NCBI RefSeq assembly: GCF_036492835.1
Contig: NZ_AP025314.1
Coordinates: 2,046,001-2,110,000 of the forward strand
Origin: Fulvitalea axinellae
Lineage (GTDB): Bacteria; Bacteroidota; Bacteroidia; Cytophagales; Cyclobacteriaceae
Direction: 5' to 3'
Length of the DNA stretch: 64,000 nt
In this document: in pieces, positions 7,526 to 17,414 of the stretch
Layout: each line of letters opens with the position of its first letter
Numbering within the stretch: position 1 is the first letter of the stretch
Notes under the pieces: generated by a model
What the model was told of the DNA's origin: nothing
What the model saw: the letters and a program-made list of their open reading frames with translations, nothing else
Database searches by the model: none
Position numbers and translations under genes: made by a program

Positions 7526-8543
7526 GATGACCGCCGTAGGCGTTATCGGAGCGGGTAGTTTCGGTTTGGCCGTGGCCAATCTGTTGGCTGAGAACGGAGA
7601 GGTTTTGCTATATGTCAGGAATAAGGAGATTATTCCGAAAATAAATGAGGACAGATACTGCAATAAACAGGAAATCAGCGAAAACATCCGTGCTACGGGT
7701 GACCTTAAGGAGGTCGCCGACAACTGTAGGGTGATTTTTCCGGTTGTTCCGTCTGTGAATTTTCGTGATATGATGCGGGACTTGGCTCCCCATCTTTATC
7801 CTTATCATATTTTGATTCATGGTACTAAGGGGCTTGATTTCCCTTACAAAGACAATATGGTCTATAATCGCGAGAGCGTTCGGACCATGAGCGAAATCAT
7901 TCGTGAGGAAAGCTGTGTCGTAAGGGTAGGCTGTCTTGCCGGACCAAATTTGGCCCGTGAGCTTGCCGAGAAGCAACCCGCGGCGACAGTTGTGGCCAGT
8001 CATTTCGACGAAGTGATCGATGCGGGACAAAAGCATCTTAGAAGTGATCGCTTTCAAGTCTACGGCTCAAGCGATCTGATCGGAGTGGAGCTGACAGGCG
8101 TACTGAAAAATGTCTTAGCGATCGCCTCCGGGGCTTTGAGTGGCTTAGGTTACGGAGAAAACGCTAAGGGATTGCTTATTAGTCGGGGTTTGGTCGAGAT
8201 GATTTATGTCGGTAAAGTGCTTGGCGGAAATACTGAAGCGTTTGTCGGCTTGGCGGGTGTTGGTGATATTGTGGCGACTTGCACAAGTAAGCTTAGCCGG
8301 AATTTTACCGTTGGTTACCGATTGGCGCAAGGCGAGTCTTTGGAAGATATTATCGAATCGATGGATGAAGTGGCGGAGGGAGTGAAAACGGTGAAAATCG
8401 TGAAACGTCTTTCCGAGCATTACGGCGTTCGGGCACCGATTACCGAAGCGCTTTATAAAGTTTTGTACGAAGGGGTAACGATTCAGGAAGTTATCCGATT
8501 GCTTATGAAATTACCGATGAATGCGGATATAGACTTTTTGTAG
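7503..8543 (+). CDS. gpsA: NAD(P)H-dependent glycerol-3-phosphate dehydrogenase
   Basis: This 346-aa enzyme reduces dihydroxyacetone phosphate to sn-glycerol-3-phosphate. It has an N-terminal Rossmann motif GVIGAGSFGLAVANLL, the GpsA segment GPNLARELAEKQPAA, the catalytic-Lys region GVELTGVLKNVLAIASG, and AGVGDIVATCTSKLSRN. The annotated ATG overlaps the acyltransferase gene by 23 bases. A second ATG at 7527, one base after that gene's stop, gives MTAVGVIGAG and fits typical GpsA N-termini better. Either way the two lipid genes form one operon. Confidence 0.93.
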   Translation: MGSKNISEMTAVGVIGAGSFGLAVANLLAENGEVLLYVRNKEIIPKINEDRYCNKQEISENIRATGDLKEVADNCRVIFPVVPSVNFRDMMRDLAPHLYPYHILIHGTKGLDFPYKDNMVYNRESVRTMSEIIREESCVVRVGCLAGPNLARELAEKQPAATVVASHFDEVIDAGQKHLRSDRFQVYGSSDLIGVELTGVLKNVLAIASGALSGLGYGENAKGLLISRGLVEMIYVGKVLGGNTEAFVGLAGVGDIVATCTSKLSRNFTVGYRLAQGESLEDIIESMDEVAEGVKTVKIVKRLSEHYGVRAPITEALYKVLYEGVTIQEVIRLLMKLPMNADIDFL

Positions 8544-8565
8544 AAGTAAGGTAGAAGAGAATATA

Positions 8566-8599
8566 GAGGCCCTTTCCTTTAACAGGATTGGGCTTTTTT
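8566..8599 (+). terminator. Possible terminator after gpsA
   Basis: AGGCCC and GGGCTT can pair across a roughly 17-nt loop that contains a small inner stem, followed by TTTTTT. Confidence 0.45.
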
Positions 8600-8775
8600 G
8601 TTGCCGGCAACCTTTGATGTTGGGTTATGTTTGATTTTTTTGAGATTAGAAAACTTTTTGATGTAACTTTTTCATTATATTTTCATTTGATTTAGTGTCC
8701 CGACTTTCTATTTCAATGTTACTGTTGATCTTGGAGGTTAATGAAAAGGTTTGTGTGGTTGTTAAATTTTTGTTT

Positions 8776-10200
8776 ATGAAAGAGATTAAGAATTACTGGT
8801 TATTTGTGTTGTTTTTCATTTTTATCTCGGCTTGTTCAGAGAATGACACTAACCCGGAAGATGAAATAAATCAGAAAGAGCTAACCGAAGAGCAAAAAGA
8901 AAATATTGCCATTAACAACTGGACTTACGAGCAAATGTCTTTGTACTACTTGTGGCGTGACAAATTGCCTGCTCCAGAAGGATTGGATGCTACACAAACC
9001 CCTTCAGATTTGTTCGATAAGTTATTATATCAAGGGACGGAGGCTAATAGTAAGAAGGATGCTGATAAGTGGTCATGGATGACGGATGATTATGAGGCGC
9101 TGAAAAAGCAATTTGAAGGAATAAGTAAGTCAACGGGACACTCGCAGGTATTGAGTTTGGTGTCGGAAGGAAGCGATCAAGTTATCGCTATTGTTACGAT
9201 GGTTTACCCCAAGTCGCCTGCTGAAAAGGTAGGATTGAAGCGTGGGGATATTATTACAAAGATTGACGGAAAGCAGATCAATAAAAGTAATTACAGGGAG
9301 TTATTGGGTAAAGACAGCTACACTGCGTCAGTTTCAAATATGGTAAATGGGCAGATTGTAGATTCAGGCAAAACCGTAAGTTTGGAAGCGGAGACCGATT
9401 TTGTTGAAAACCCTATTTTCATGTCAAAGGTAATTGAGGAGTCGGGTAAGAAAATCGGTTATTTAGTTTACAATTCTTTTATTGATTCTTACAACGACGA
9501 TCTTGACCAGGTATTTGGCGCTTTCCGGGAGCAGGGAGTGACAGATTTGATTCTAGATTTGCGTTATAATCCGGGAGGAGCAACTTCGGCGGCAAAACAT
9601 TTATCGGGTCTTATCGGCCCAGCTTCTTTGGCCGGAAAGGTGTTTTATAAATCGCAGTATAATACGGAGTTGCAAAAATATTTGGTTGAGACAGAGGGCG
9701 AGGATTACCTCAATGTGCGTTTTGGTTCGCATGGAAATGGGCTGGGATTGAATTCCGTTTGGGTGCTAACTACTTCAGGTTCTGCGTCTGCTAGTGAGTT
9801 GGTTATCAATGGGCTGAGGCCTTATATGACAGTGACGACAGTCGGTAGTAATACCCATGGGAAGTATGCGGGATCAGTCACATTCCAAAACAAAGAAACG
9901 GGGAGAACGAATTGGGCATTGCAACCTATTATCCTTAAGTTGGCTAATGCGGACGGCGTAACTGATTATTGGAACGGCTTTTCTCCGATTGTTGCTGTGG
10001 AAGACGATTTTTTCACAGAACTAGGCGACGTAAACGAAGGGATGTTACGCGCGGCGATTAATGATATTACTGGCGGGTCAAACGTTCCGGCTAGAAAAGC
10101 ATCTAGTGCATCGATAGGGAAATATTTCCGCTTTTATAATCCGGCGCTTAAGCCAGATCAGATGGGGAATCAGGTAGAGTTGCCTGAGCTTTCTTTGTGA
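8776..10200 (+). CDS. S41 family (C-terminal processing) peptidase, lipoprotein
   Basis: The 474-aa product starting at 8776 begins MKEIKNYWLF and has a lipoprotein signal with lipobox ISAC. An in-frame ATG further upstream would bury the signal and is rejected. A PDZ domain follows (MVYPKSPAEKVGLKRGDIIT). The S41 catalytic domain has LDLRYNPGGA, the nucleophile region TTSGSASASELVING, and the general-base Lys in SNTHGKYAG. Such enzymes cleave C-terminal tails of periplasmic proteins, and in Bacteroidota many are envelope lipoproteins. Codon use is more AT-rich than in the neighbouring lipid genes. It stands alone between two terminators. Confidence 0.88.
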   Translation: MKEIKNYWLFVLFFIFISACSENDTNPEDEINQKELTEEQKENIAINNWTYEQMSLYYLWRDKLPAPEGLDATQTPSDLFDKLLYQGTEANSKKDADKWSWMTDDYEALKKQFEGISKSTGHSQVLSLVSEGSDQVIAIVTMVYPKSPAEKVGLKRGDIITKIDGKQINKSNYRELLGKDSYTASVSNMVNGQIVDSGKTVSLEAETDFVENPIFMSKVIEESGKKIGYLVYNSFIDSYNDDLDQVFGAFREQGVTDLILDLRYNPGGATSAAKHLSGLIGPASLAGKVFYKSQYNTELQKYLVETEGEDYLNVRFGSHGNGLGLNSVWVLTTSGSASASELVINGLRPYMTVTTVGSNTHGKYAGSVTFQNKETGRTNWALQPIILKLANADGVTDYWNGFSPIVAVEDDFFTELGDVNEGMLRAAINDITGGSNVPARKASSASIGKYFRFYNPALKPDQMGNQVELPELSL

Positions 10201-10221
10201 GGAAACAAATTGAGGTGAAAG

Positions 10222-10261
10222 AAAAAAACTCCTTGCGGATAATCTGCAAGGAGCTTTTTTT
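10222..10261. terminator. Bidirectional terminator between the S41 and phosphofructokinase genes
   Basis: CTCCTTGC and GCAAGGAG form the stem, with an A-run before and T7 after, suiting both convergent genes. Confidence 0.85.
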
Positions 10262-10282
10262 GACCTGAATAATTCGGGAAAT

Positions 10283-11503
10283 TTATTCCGCAAGAATTTT
10301 CTTAAAGTCGTAATGCTCTGGGTTTGGTACCAGTTCTTTTGCGTACTCGTAGTCTTTTTCCGTGATGTACTGCATATTGTGTTTGAATACGTTGCGTACC
10401 ATCTCGCTTTGGATGTTGACAAGGCGAGGTTGAACTTTTCCGTCTTTGTCAGCTACGTCTCTTAGGTAAAGAGGTCTGATATTGCCTTGAATATCCACAG
10501 ATACCATGCACCCTGTACGTCCTTGTTTGAAGAGTTCGCCAACGCCAAGACCCAATAGGGTACACATCGTTAAGTCATAACCGATTGGGTGTGTACAACG
10601 AAGCTCAAAGCCGAGTTCAACAGGACGGCTGTTAATATTCAGGCCAATTCGGTCGCACTCTTTTTGTACGAGCGTTTTGAAAATATGGGCTTTACTTACG
10701 CTGAAAAGCTCTGGGTGTCCGTGATCGTCGTAAGTGAAGTTAATGCCACTGTTTGCGATTTCTTCGTCTTTCAGGAAATGAAATACGCCTTCGCTGACAA
10801 TTGCTGCGCCGTAGTTAATGCCCAAAAGTGTTCTTTTCAACATCGACGAGACGACAAGCCTAGTGATCTTGTCCAGAGTAACCGGGGAATTTTCGAACAT
10901 CTCCGGAACGATAATCATCGGGAAGTGGGCCGCCTTTCCGATGCCGAGAGCTAAGTGGCCGGCTTCGCGTCCCATTGCCGAAAGGACGAACCAGTTGTGG
11001 CTGGTTCTGGCGTCTTCGTAAGCCGTCAATGCGATCTGCACTCCTTCGTGCAAAGCGGTTTGGTAACCGAATGTAGGGATTCCTTCCGGTAGGGGAAGAT
11101 CGTTGTCAATGGTTTTAGGTACGTGGATATTGGCCACGTCCAAGCCGTTATTAAGCAAATATTTGCTTATCCTGTTGGCGGTGGAGGCGGTATCGTCGCC
11201 GCCAATGGTTACGAGAAGTTCGACGTTGTTGTCGATGAAGAACCTGGAGTCGAACTCCGAATCTTCCGGTTTGTAACGGCTCATGGGTAATGCCGAACCG
11301 CCACGGTTTAGAATAAGGTCAGCAAACTTGAAATCGAGCTCGATGAACTCGGGATTTTCAGTGAAAATGGTTTTGTAGCCGTATTGTACGCCCAAGACTC
11401 TGTAATCTTGTTGGACGAAGAATTTTGTAATGGTACTTATTACGGTGTTGATGCCCGGTGCGGGGCCTCCCCCGCACAAAATTGCTACGCTTCGTTTCAT
11501 CAT
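10283..11503 (-). CDS. 6-phosphofructokinase, residues point to the PPi-dependent type
   Basis: The 406-aa protein has the PfkA-family core: CGGGPAPGINTVIST near the N-terminus, GGDDTASTANR, PKTIDNDLPLP, and AMGREAGHLALGIG. In ATP-dependent enzymes the equivalents are GGDGS and PGTIDND. Asp in GGDD and Lys in PKTIDND are the two residues that in characterised enzymes block ATP and favour pyrophosphate. I therefore infer a diphosphate:fructose-6-phosphate 1-phosphotransferase acting reversibly in glycolysis, though some enzymes with these residues remain untested. Two tandem ATGs occur at the start. It is monocistronic by spacing. Confidence 0.85.
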   Translation of the reverse strand: MMKRSVAILCGGGPAPGINTVISTITKFFVQQDYRVLGVQYGYKTIFTENPEFIELDFKFADLILNRGGSALPMSRYKPEDSEFDSRFFIDNNVELLVTIGGDDTASTANRISKYLLNNGLDVANIHVPKTIDNDLPLPEGIPTFGYQTALHEGVQIALTAYEDARTSHNWFVLSAMGREAGHLALGIGKAAHFPMIIVPEMFENSPVTLDKITRLVVSSMLKRTLLGINYGAAIVSEGVFHFLKDEEIANSGINFTYDDHGHPELFSVSKAHIFKTLVQKECDRIGLNINSRPVELGFELRCTHPIGYDLTMCTLLGLGVGELFKQGRTGCMVSVDIQGNIRPLYLRDVADKDGKVQPRLVNIQSEMVRNVFKHNMQYITEKDYEYAKELVPNPEHYDFKKILAE

Positions 11504-11615
11504 GTTAAAATTTTCCGCTGCGAAGATGCTAAAAACAATTCAAAATCCATGGATGCTTTGCGCACATTGCGAAAACCTTCTTGGGCTGATTTGTGTTTTG
11601 GCGCTTTCGCCGATT

Positions 11616-14177
11616 TTATCGGGTTAATTCAGTTGCGGATGACCGAAACAGAATGTCTGCGTTCTGAAGAATCTTTTTCTTGAGGTCTTCCGGATAATCG
11701 GGCCTGGTATCTAGGAATTCTCGGACTAGGGCGGTTGCCTGAGCGGAACTATGGCCACTAAAGAGGGCGCCGAGCCAATTGCCGGGAAAGAAAAGATCGC
11801 CTGTTCGCTGTGTTTCCTTTAACAATTCCAGACCTGGAGTTATGTATTTGATAGCGTGCTCTTGTCTTAAAGGGTGATTAAGCAATGCCAACGCTTTGAG
11901 TGTCCATACGGTTTTCGTGCGGTTTTGTTGTTGGGCAAGGCCCATAAAAAACGCGTCGCGGGAGGCCGTGTCTGCTGACAGGGCGGGAGCTAAGTGCTTC
12001 CATTTTGATTTTTCGTGCGGACTAGGGGCCTTCTCCAAAATCGTTTCGAGAAGTTTGTCAGAGAACTTGCCGTGAACAGCCAAACTGTATGTTAGACGGG
12101 AGTAATCATCATATCTGAGTTTGTAGCCAGCTAGTCCCGATGAACCGTTCAGGAGCGCTAGCGCTTTTTTCAGGCCTTGGTCTGAATAAAGGCAAGAACT
12201 CCAAGTTTTGAGATATGCGCTTTTTACGCCAGGCTCTTCCGCCATCTCGGCGTTCTTCCAAAGCCAAGTTTCTTGTTTCTTTGAGACATTGATCCGTTGT
12301 TGATTATCGAGAAAATGCCAGAAAGCGGTGGAAGAGAACCCCAATACTTTGTCGATAATAAGCGGGTTGGTTTCGAAGCCCAAATTATCACGGACGGCTT
12401 GTAGAAATTTCAGGCCGGAAAGCCTGTTGTCGAGCATATCCTCATAGAGGTTTAGCCAAACGGCGGTTCTCGCAGTCTCGGTTTTTAGGTTTCGCAGGTT
12501 TTTCCTAAGGTATACACGGGAGTTTTTGTCCATCACAAAATGCCCGTAAGCGAATGCGTCTGAGTTAGGAAGAATAAAGTTTGCATTCAAACCCTTGGCT
12601 TTGTCTATTGTATGGCTACTGCCGGATTGGAATGAAGTGTTGATCGTCACGTCCTCGTCGGCAGTGCCGATTAGCCAAGTCAGGGGCTGGTTTTTCGCTA
12701 TGTTTCCTTTTTGATAGATCTCAAGGTTCGAAACCTCCTCGCCAAAGTACTCCGTCTTAACGGTGTATTCCGGCATTCCCGGTTTCTCTACCCACACATC
12801 GCTCCATATGCTTAGGTCCTGTTCTGTGTGTTTGTCCAGAATGGAAAGAAGATCATGCCAAGTGGCGTTGCCGAATTTGTGTAGCTGAACATACTCCCTA
12901 AGCGCGTTCTTGAATTTTTCTTCGCCGACTAATTGCTCCGCCATGCGCATAATGGCTGGTGCTTTGTGGTAAATAATGCTTCCGTAGATGGAGCCGGCCT
13001 TGAGTAGATTGTCCAGTTCCTGTTGAACGGGGTGGCTTCCTTCCGAGCGGTCAACCGAGTAAGCGCTAGGATAATGCGAAAGGACGAATTTCACGTCATG
13101 GTTAATGTCCGGGAATTTCGGGTTCACGATTTTGTCGGCCAAAAAGTTTGCGAAGACTTCCTTGAGCCAAACTTCGTTGAACCATTTTATCGTTACCAGA
13201 TTCCCGAACCACATATGCGTCACTTCGTGCGCAATCAGTTTTGCCCTGTAGAGTTTTGCGCTAGGTGTGGCTTGATCGTCGAGGAAAAGCTTTTCTTGTC
13301 TGAAGAATGTAGCGCCCGGATGTTCCATCCCGCCGAATTGGAATGCGGGAATCGCCGCGCAATCGAAGTGGCTGAAAGGGTAGGGGACACCGGTTAGCTC
13401 CTCCATCCAGTAAAGAGATTCTTCCAAGTATTCGAAAACCGGATCTAAGCTTTCCTTTATTTTCAGGCTGTCTTTCTCCATATGGAGCAGACTGACGTTT
13501 CTTTTTCCGAATTTTCTACGCTCCACCTGATAGTCGCCTGCGGTAAAAGCGAAAAGATATGTGCTTATCGGCTGCGTTTTTCCGTAAGTAAGTGTCCTTT
13601 CCTTAGATCCGATGGATTCTGACAGTAAAGGACCGTTTGCCAAGGCTTTCCATTCCTGCGGGATAGTAAGCGTAAGCTCGTAAGTGGCTTTTAAGTCTGG
13701 TTGGTCAAAGCACGGGAACGCCGTGGAGGCCCGATCGGGAACAAAGAGCGTATACATTTTATCATCGTCCCTGTTCAATGAGTGGTCCGCGGCGATAAAG
13801 TCCACATTTATAGTGTTCGCTCCGGTTTTTAAGGCCTTTTTCGGGATAATGATATGCCCGTTAACGTGAATGACGGGAAGTCTGCCTGCGGAAGTGCTGA
13901 CGGATAAAACGGAATCTCCACGGAAGTCAAGGGCTAAAGGTTCCTGAACGTCCGATAGGTTAAGGGAGATTTTCGCAAGGCCAGAGATTTTTTGTTTCCG
14001 GTCTTTAGGGATATGGAGTCCTAAAGCGTAATTGATGTCTTTGATCCGTGCTTTTCTTGCTTTCGCAAGTTGTAGCGAAACACCGAGTTCGGGGAAATCC
14101 GCTTTTTTGTCAGAGCAAAAGGCTTCTTGTGACAAAATAGATAATATAAGGAGAAGCGTAAAAATGAAGAGACGCAT
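11616..14177 (-). CDS. Secreted M1 family zinc aminopeptidase
   Basis: With the start at 14177 the 853-aa protein has a signal peptide (MRLFIFTLLLILSILSQEAFC). An upstream in-frame ATG would add 33 non-signal residues and is rejected. The gluzincin signature HEVTHMWFGN, with a second Glu 18 residues later in WLKEVFANF, binds zinc near residue 315. The exopeptidase motif is GGMEHPG instead of the classic GAMEN, so the Asn is replaced by His. An ERAP1-like C-terminal helical region follows. M1 enzymes remove N-terminal residues from peptides. This one would act in the periplasm or at the surface and suits protein-rich feeding. Confidence 0.88.
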   Translation of the reverse strand: MRLFIFTLLLILSILSQEAFCSDKKADFPELGVSLQLAKARKARIKDINYALGLHIPKDRKQKISGLAKISLNLSDVQEPLALDFRGDSVLSVSTSAGRLPVIHVNGHIIIPKKALKTGANTINVDFIAADHSLNRDDDKMYTLFVPDRASTAFPCFDQPDLKATYELTLTIPQEWKALANGPLLSESIGSKERTLTYGKTQPISTYLFAFTAGDYQVERRKFGKRNVSLLHMEKDSLKIKESLDPVFEYLEESLYWMEELTGVPYPFSHFDCAAIPAFQFGGMEHPGATFFRQEKLFLDDQATPSAKLYRAKLIAHEVTHMWFGNLVTIKWFNEVWLKEVFANFLADKIVNPKFPDINHDVKFVLSHYPSAYSVDRSEGSHPVQQELDNLLKAGSIYGSIIYHKAPAIMRMAEQLVGEEKFKNALREYVQLHKFGNATWHDLLSILDKHTEQDLSIWSDVWVEKPGMPEYTVKTEYFGEEVSNLEIYQKGNIAKNQPLTWLIGTADEDVTINTSFQSGSSHTIDKAKGLNANFILPNSDAFAYGHFVMDKNSRVYLRKNLRNLKTETARTAVWLNLYEDMLDNRLSGLKFLQAVRDNLGFETNPLIIDKVLGFSSTAFWHFLDNQQRINVSKKQETWLWKNAEMAEEPGVKSAYLKTWSSCLYSDQGLKKALALLNGSSGLAGYKLRYDDYSRLTYSLAVHGKFSDKLLETILEKAPSPHEKSKWKHLAPALSADTASRDAFFMGLAQQQNRTKTVWTLKALALLNHPLRQEHAIKYITPGLELLKETQRTGDLFFPGNWLGALFSGHSSAQATALVREFLDTRPDYPEDLKKKILQNADILFRSSATELTR

Positions 14178-14785
14178 ACTTTGATGAGTTAGTTTTTGAG
14201 TGGGCGGGTCCTTGCCTTTACATGAAAAGGACAGTTTCGACCCGACATTACAATATACGAATTCTTTCAACAGCAATTTTCAGCCAACGGAATTCGGCTT
14301 TTGAACTAGGTTTATTGAACGTGTAATACAATCGCTCATTTGTTTGCCTCTTGAGTGACGTGCATGTTGAGACTCTTTACTAATTAATTCGTTTATAAAG
14401 AAAACAGGTTGGAAACCGAAGTGAGTAGCTTTTCTTTTCGGCTTATTCCTGATTTGTAGAACGTTGAGATCGCTAAAGTATTCGCTAGGATTAATTATAA
14501 GTAGAGTGAATGGCATAACATACTGAAGGAAGCGAGAGGCTATCAAGGCCTTTTGAAGTAGTTTGGATTACTGATAATCCGTCAAGACTAATTTTAATAT
14601 TAGGTAATGCACATATCGTTAAGCGTGTAAGTGAACGTCGTTTCCGGATTTTGTCCAAGAAAGTGACAAAATTCAAGACCTAACCTATTAATAGGCCTTG
14701 CATTTGGGACTTTATTTATCTATTTATGGGGATAGTTTGGGAATGGAGTTCCCACGGAGTTATAATTTATAATTGTAAGATATTT
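14178..14785. other. Long AT-rich intergenic region between divergent genes
   Basis: About 600 bases with only short, low-complexity ORFs on the minus strand, none with a recognisable domain or signal. A 12-bp perfect palindrome CCTATTAATAGG lies at 14684-14695, upstream of the DUF5686 gene, and could be an operator. No clear TAnnTTTG box was found. Confidence 0.45.
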
Positions 14786-17338
14786 ATGCGTGTAAGCCGG
14801 ACGCTGTTGTTGGTAGTGAGTATTTTTTTTCTGGCGCTGGAGTCAATGGCTCAAAATGTAGTCCAGATAAAGGGAACGGTTTACGATTCGGAAACCAAGG
14901 AGCCTATCCCGTTCGTTAACGTCGTGCTTAAAAATCGCAAGGAAATAGGCACGATTACGGACGTAAACGGAAAGTTTTCGTTCAAGGCGAAGGTCAAAGG
15001 GAAAAAGGCTGTCCTGTTAGCCTCGTTTATCGGTTATTTGCCTACCGAACAGGCCGTAGAGATTGCCGGTTTGGGTAATGTCGAAATCTTATTAAATACT
15101 GAGACCAGAAAACTCGACGAGGTTGTTTTCGAAGCGCCTGAGAACCCCGCATATGCCGTAATCCGAAAAGCGGCGAAGCGAAAACGCAAACTGGCCCCGG
15201 AAGATTTGGACCACTACACTTTTAAAAGCTATAAGAAATCGGAGCTTTTTGTGAAAGATTTTAAGGTTTTTGAAAAGTGGAAAGTTGCCAAAGAGGCTAT
15301 CAAAGTAGTTGAAAAACTGAAGCTGGATGGCCTGCGTAACGAGGACGGCTCTTATAAGGTGCCGATTTTGGTAGCGGAAAGTTTTCTTGACATCTACCAT
15401 GAAAAAGGCCGTGACGCCCGAAAACTGGAGAAAAGCCATGTGACGGGAATCGGTGTGGATCCTGACGATAACGTTTCGCGTTTGATGGCCGACAATAGTT
15501 TCAACGGTTTCGATTTTTCCAAAGATGAGATTTTTTTGCTGGACAAAAACGTCCCCTCTCCAATAGGCGACGCTTGGCGGATCACTTACGAAATGTGGAT
15601 GATCGATAGTTTGGCCAAGGTTGGAGCGGATCCGTGCTATAAGATAGAAGTGGAGCCGAGGGCCAAAGGCGATATCGCTTTTTCTGGTAAAATCTGGATT
15701 ACGAAAAAAGATTTTGCCCTTAGAAAACTGGACCTTAAACTCGCCGTTGGAGCGAACATGAACTATGTGTCCAGTGTGGATATCCGCCGGGAATACATTA
15801 AAGGAGCGGGAAATAAATGGTATGTGAAGCGCAGTCGATTGGATCTTGACGTTTCCGATACGGGGCCGTTTCCCGGAGTGTTTTTGAGACTCTACACCCT
15901 CAATAACGGTTTTGACAGCACTACACCTATGCCCCAAGGCGTATTTGACGATCGCTACGAAATTGCGGAGTCAAAGGAGTATGATGATGAGGCTTATTGG
16001 GAAACATTCAGGGATTCGCTTTCGGTAATCAGCCCGCAGGACGCGATCAGTGTGCACCAAGTGATAGATTCGATACAGGACCGTCCGGCCATAAAACGGT
16101 TTACTGTAGTCGGGAAAATTGTGGCGAATAGTTATATCGACGGTAAGTATGTGGACTGGGGAAGTGTCCTGTCACTGTATGCCTGGAATAATGTGGAAGG
16201 ACACCGTTTTCAGTTTGGTTTTCGGACCACGAAGAAGTTTAGCGAGCGCTGGTTTTTCAAACCGTCAATTGCCTACGGTACGAAAGACAATAAATGGAAA
16301 TATAGCCTTGACGCAATCTACAATATAAATCGAAGCAAAGGGATTTTTGTGGGGGCTACAGTTCGCAGGGATCTGCGGGGCTTGGCGCAATTAGGGTTTG
16401 AGGGTGAGAGCACGCGTTACTTACGAGCGTATACTCGTTGGGGAAATATTGATAGGCGCAACCCGTATTACAATGACGAATTCAAGGCTTTTTTCACAAC
16501 GAGATTCAAACGGAATTGGTCGCCGTCTTTTTCTATGCGTTATCGTAAATTGTCGGCTGTGAAGCCGGTTAAGTTTGCCTCGGCCGTGGAGGAGATCAAG
16601 CCTTGGAACGAGGTGAGAAGCGTAGAAGGAGAAATTGGCCTGAAATACGTACAGAGTAATATGTTCGTATTGAATAGGAGTAATAAGCTTATTCCTCTGG
16701 GGGCTAAAAGAAAGCCGATTTTCACACTTAATGCCGCTTACGGAATGTATAAGGACGGGTCCGATTGGAAGCCGTATCAACGCTTTAGTGCTGGAATACG
16801 CCAGCGGAATGCGCCTTTGACTGCTTTGGGATCTACTTGGTATAAACTTGAGGGTGGCGTGACGTTGGGAGAGGTGCCTTATCAATTGATGAAAGTTCAC
16901 CAAGGCAATGAGTCGATGCTGAACTTTACAGGGGCGATTCAGATGATGAAAAACTTTGAGTTTGTCAGCGATCATTATGTGGAAGCGAAAGTTGAGCACT
17001 ATTTTGACGGAAAGCTTATTACGCGATTACCCGGACTCAGCTATTTGAACCATTGGTTCGATGCCCGGATTCTGTTGATTGGAGATGTTGTGTGGGGCGG
17101 AATGTCTGATACGGGCAAAGAATTCAATAGCCATTATATAAATACAGATGGGAAAAAACGGGGCTATCATCGTTTCCGATATCTGGAGCATGACAGGCCG
17201 TTTATCGATGCGGGAGTTGGGATTGAGAATATTTTCAAACTTTTGAGAATCGACTTTATGCGAAGGCTGACTTATTTGGAACCTGAATATGGAGGAAAGA
17301 ATTGGGCGATAAAGCTTTCCGCAAGATTTAAGTTTTAG
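14786..17338 (+). CDS. DUF5686 outer-membrane protein with CarboxypepD_reg-like domain
   Basis: Starting at 14786 the 850-aa product has a signal peptide ending SMAQ. The in-frame ATG 60 bases upstream gives a non-signal N-terminus. Residues about 23-110 form a CarboxypepD_reg-like domain (IKGTVYDSETKEPIPFVNVV, GTITDVNGKFSF). The rest matches DUF5686, with a periplasmic alpha/beta part and C-terminal alternating strands ending in an aromatic residue (LSARFKF), typical of an outer-membrane beta barrel. Members of this family are common in Bacteroidota but their substrate is unknown. It resembles the shorter protein at 1151-2398, which lacks the barrel. Confidence 0.82.
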   Translation: MRVSRTLLLVVSIFFLALESMAQNVVQIKGTVYDSETKEPIPFVNVVLKNRKEIGTITDVNGKFSFKAKVKGKKAVLLASFIGYLPTEQAVEIAGLGNVEILLNTETRKLDEVVFEAPENPAYAVIRKAAKRKRKLAPEDLDHYTFKSYKKSELFVKDFKVFEKWKVAKEAIKVVEKLKLDGLRNEDGSYKVPILVAESFLDIYHEKGRDARKLEKSHVTGIGVDPDDNVSRLMADNSFNGFDFSKDEIFLLDKNVPSPIGDAWRITYEMWMIDSLAKVGADPCYKIEVEPRAKGDIAFSGKIWITKKDFALRKLDLKLAVGANMNYVSSVDIRREYIKGAGNKWYVKRSRLDLDVSDTGPFPGVFLRLYTLNNGFDSTTPMPQGVFDDRYEIAESKEYDDEAYWETFRDSLSVISPQDAISVHQVIDSIQDRPAIKRFTVVGKIVANSYIDGKYVDWGSVLSLYAWNNVEGHRFQFGFRTTKKFSERWFFKPSIAYGTKDNKWKYSLDAIYNINRSKGIFVGATVRRDLRGLAQLGFEGESTRYLRAYTRWGNIDRRNPYYNDEFKAFFTTRFKRNWSPSFSMRYRKLSAVKPVKFASAVEEIKPWNEVRSVEGEIGLKYVQSNMFVLNRSNKLIPLGAKRKPIFTLNAAYGMYKDGSDWKPYQRFSAGIRQRNAPLTALGSTWYKLEGGVTLGEVPYQLMKVHQGNESMLNFTGAIQMMKNFEFVSDHYVEAKVEHYFDGKLITRLPGLSYLNHWFDARILLIGDVVWGGMSDTGKEFNSHYINTDGKKRGYHRFRYLEHDRPFIDAGVGIENIFKLLRIDFMRRLTYLEPEYGGKNWAIKLSARFKF

Positions 17339-17414
17339 GCCTATCCCGAGCTGTTTTCGGGAGCCAAATACTACAAACAACTTCCTTCTTATCGTGTTGG
17401 CTTGAAAAAACACG

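Noticed and set aside
8695..8775. Upstream in-frame start of the S41 peptidase
   Set aside because: The 27 extra residues would precede a perfect lipoprotein signal peptide.
14178..14276. Longer N-terminus of the M1 aminopeptidase
   Set aside because: The signal peptide begins at the internal Met, and the extra codons have no conserved features.
14280..14676. Two small minus-strand frames (88 and 61 codons) in the long intergenic region
   Set aside because: Overlapping, low-complexity translations without promoter, signal or family.
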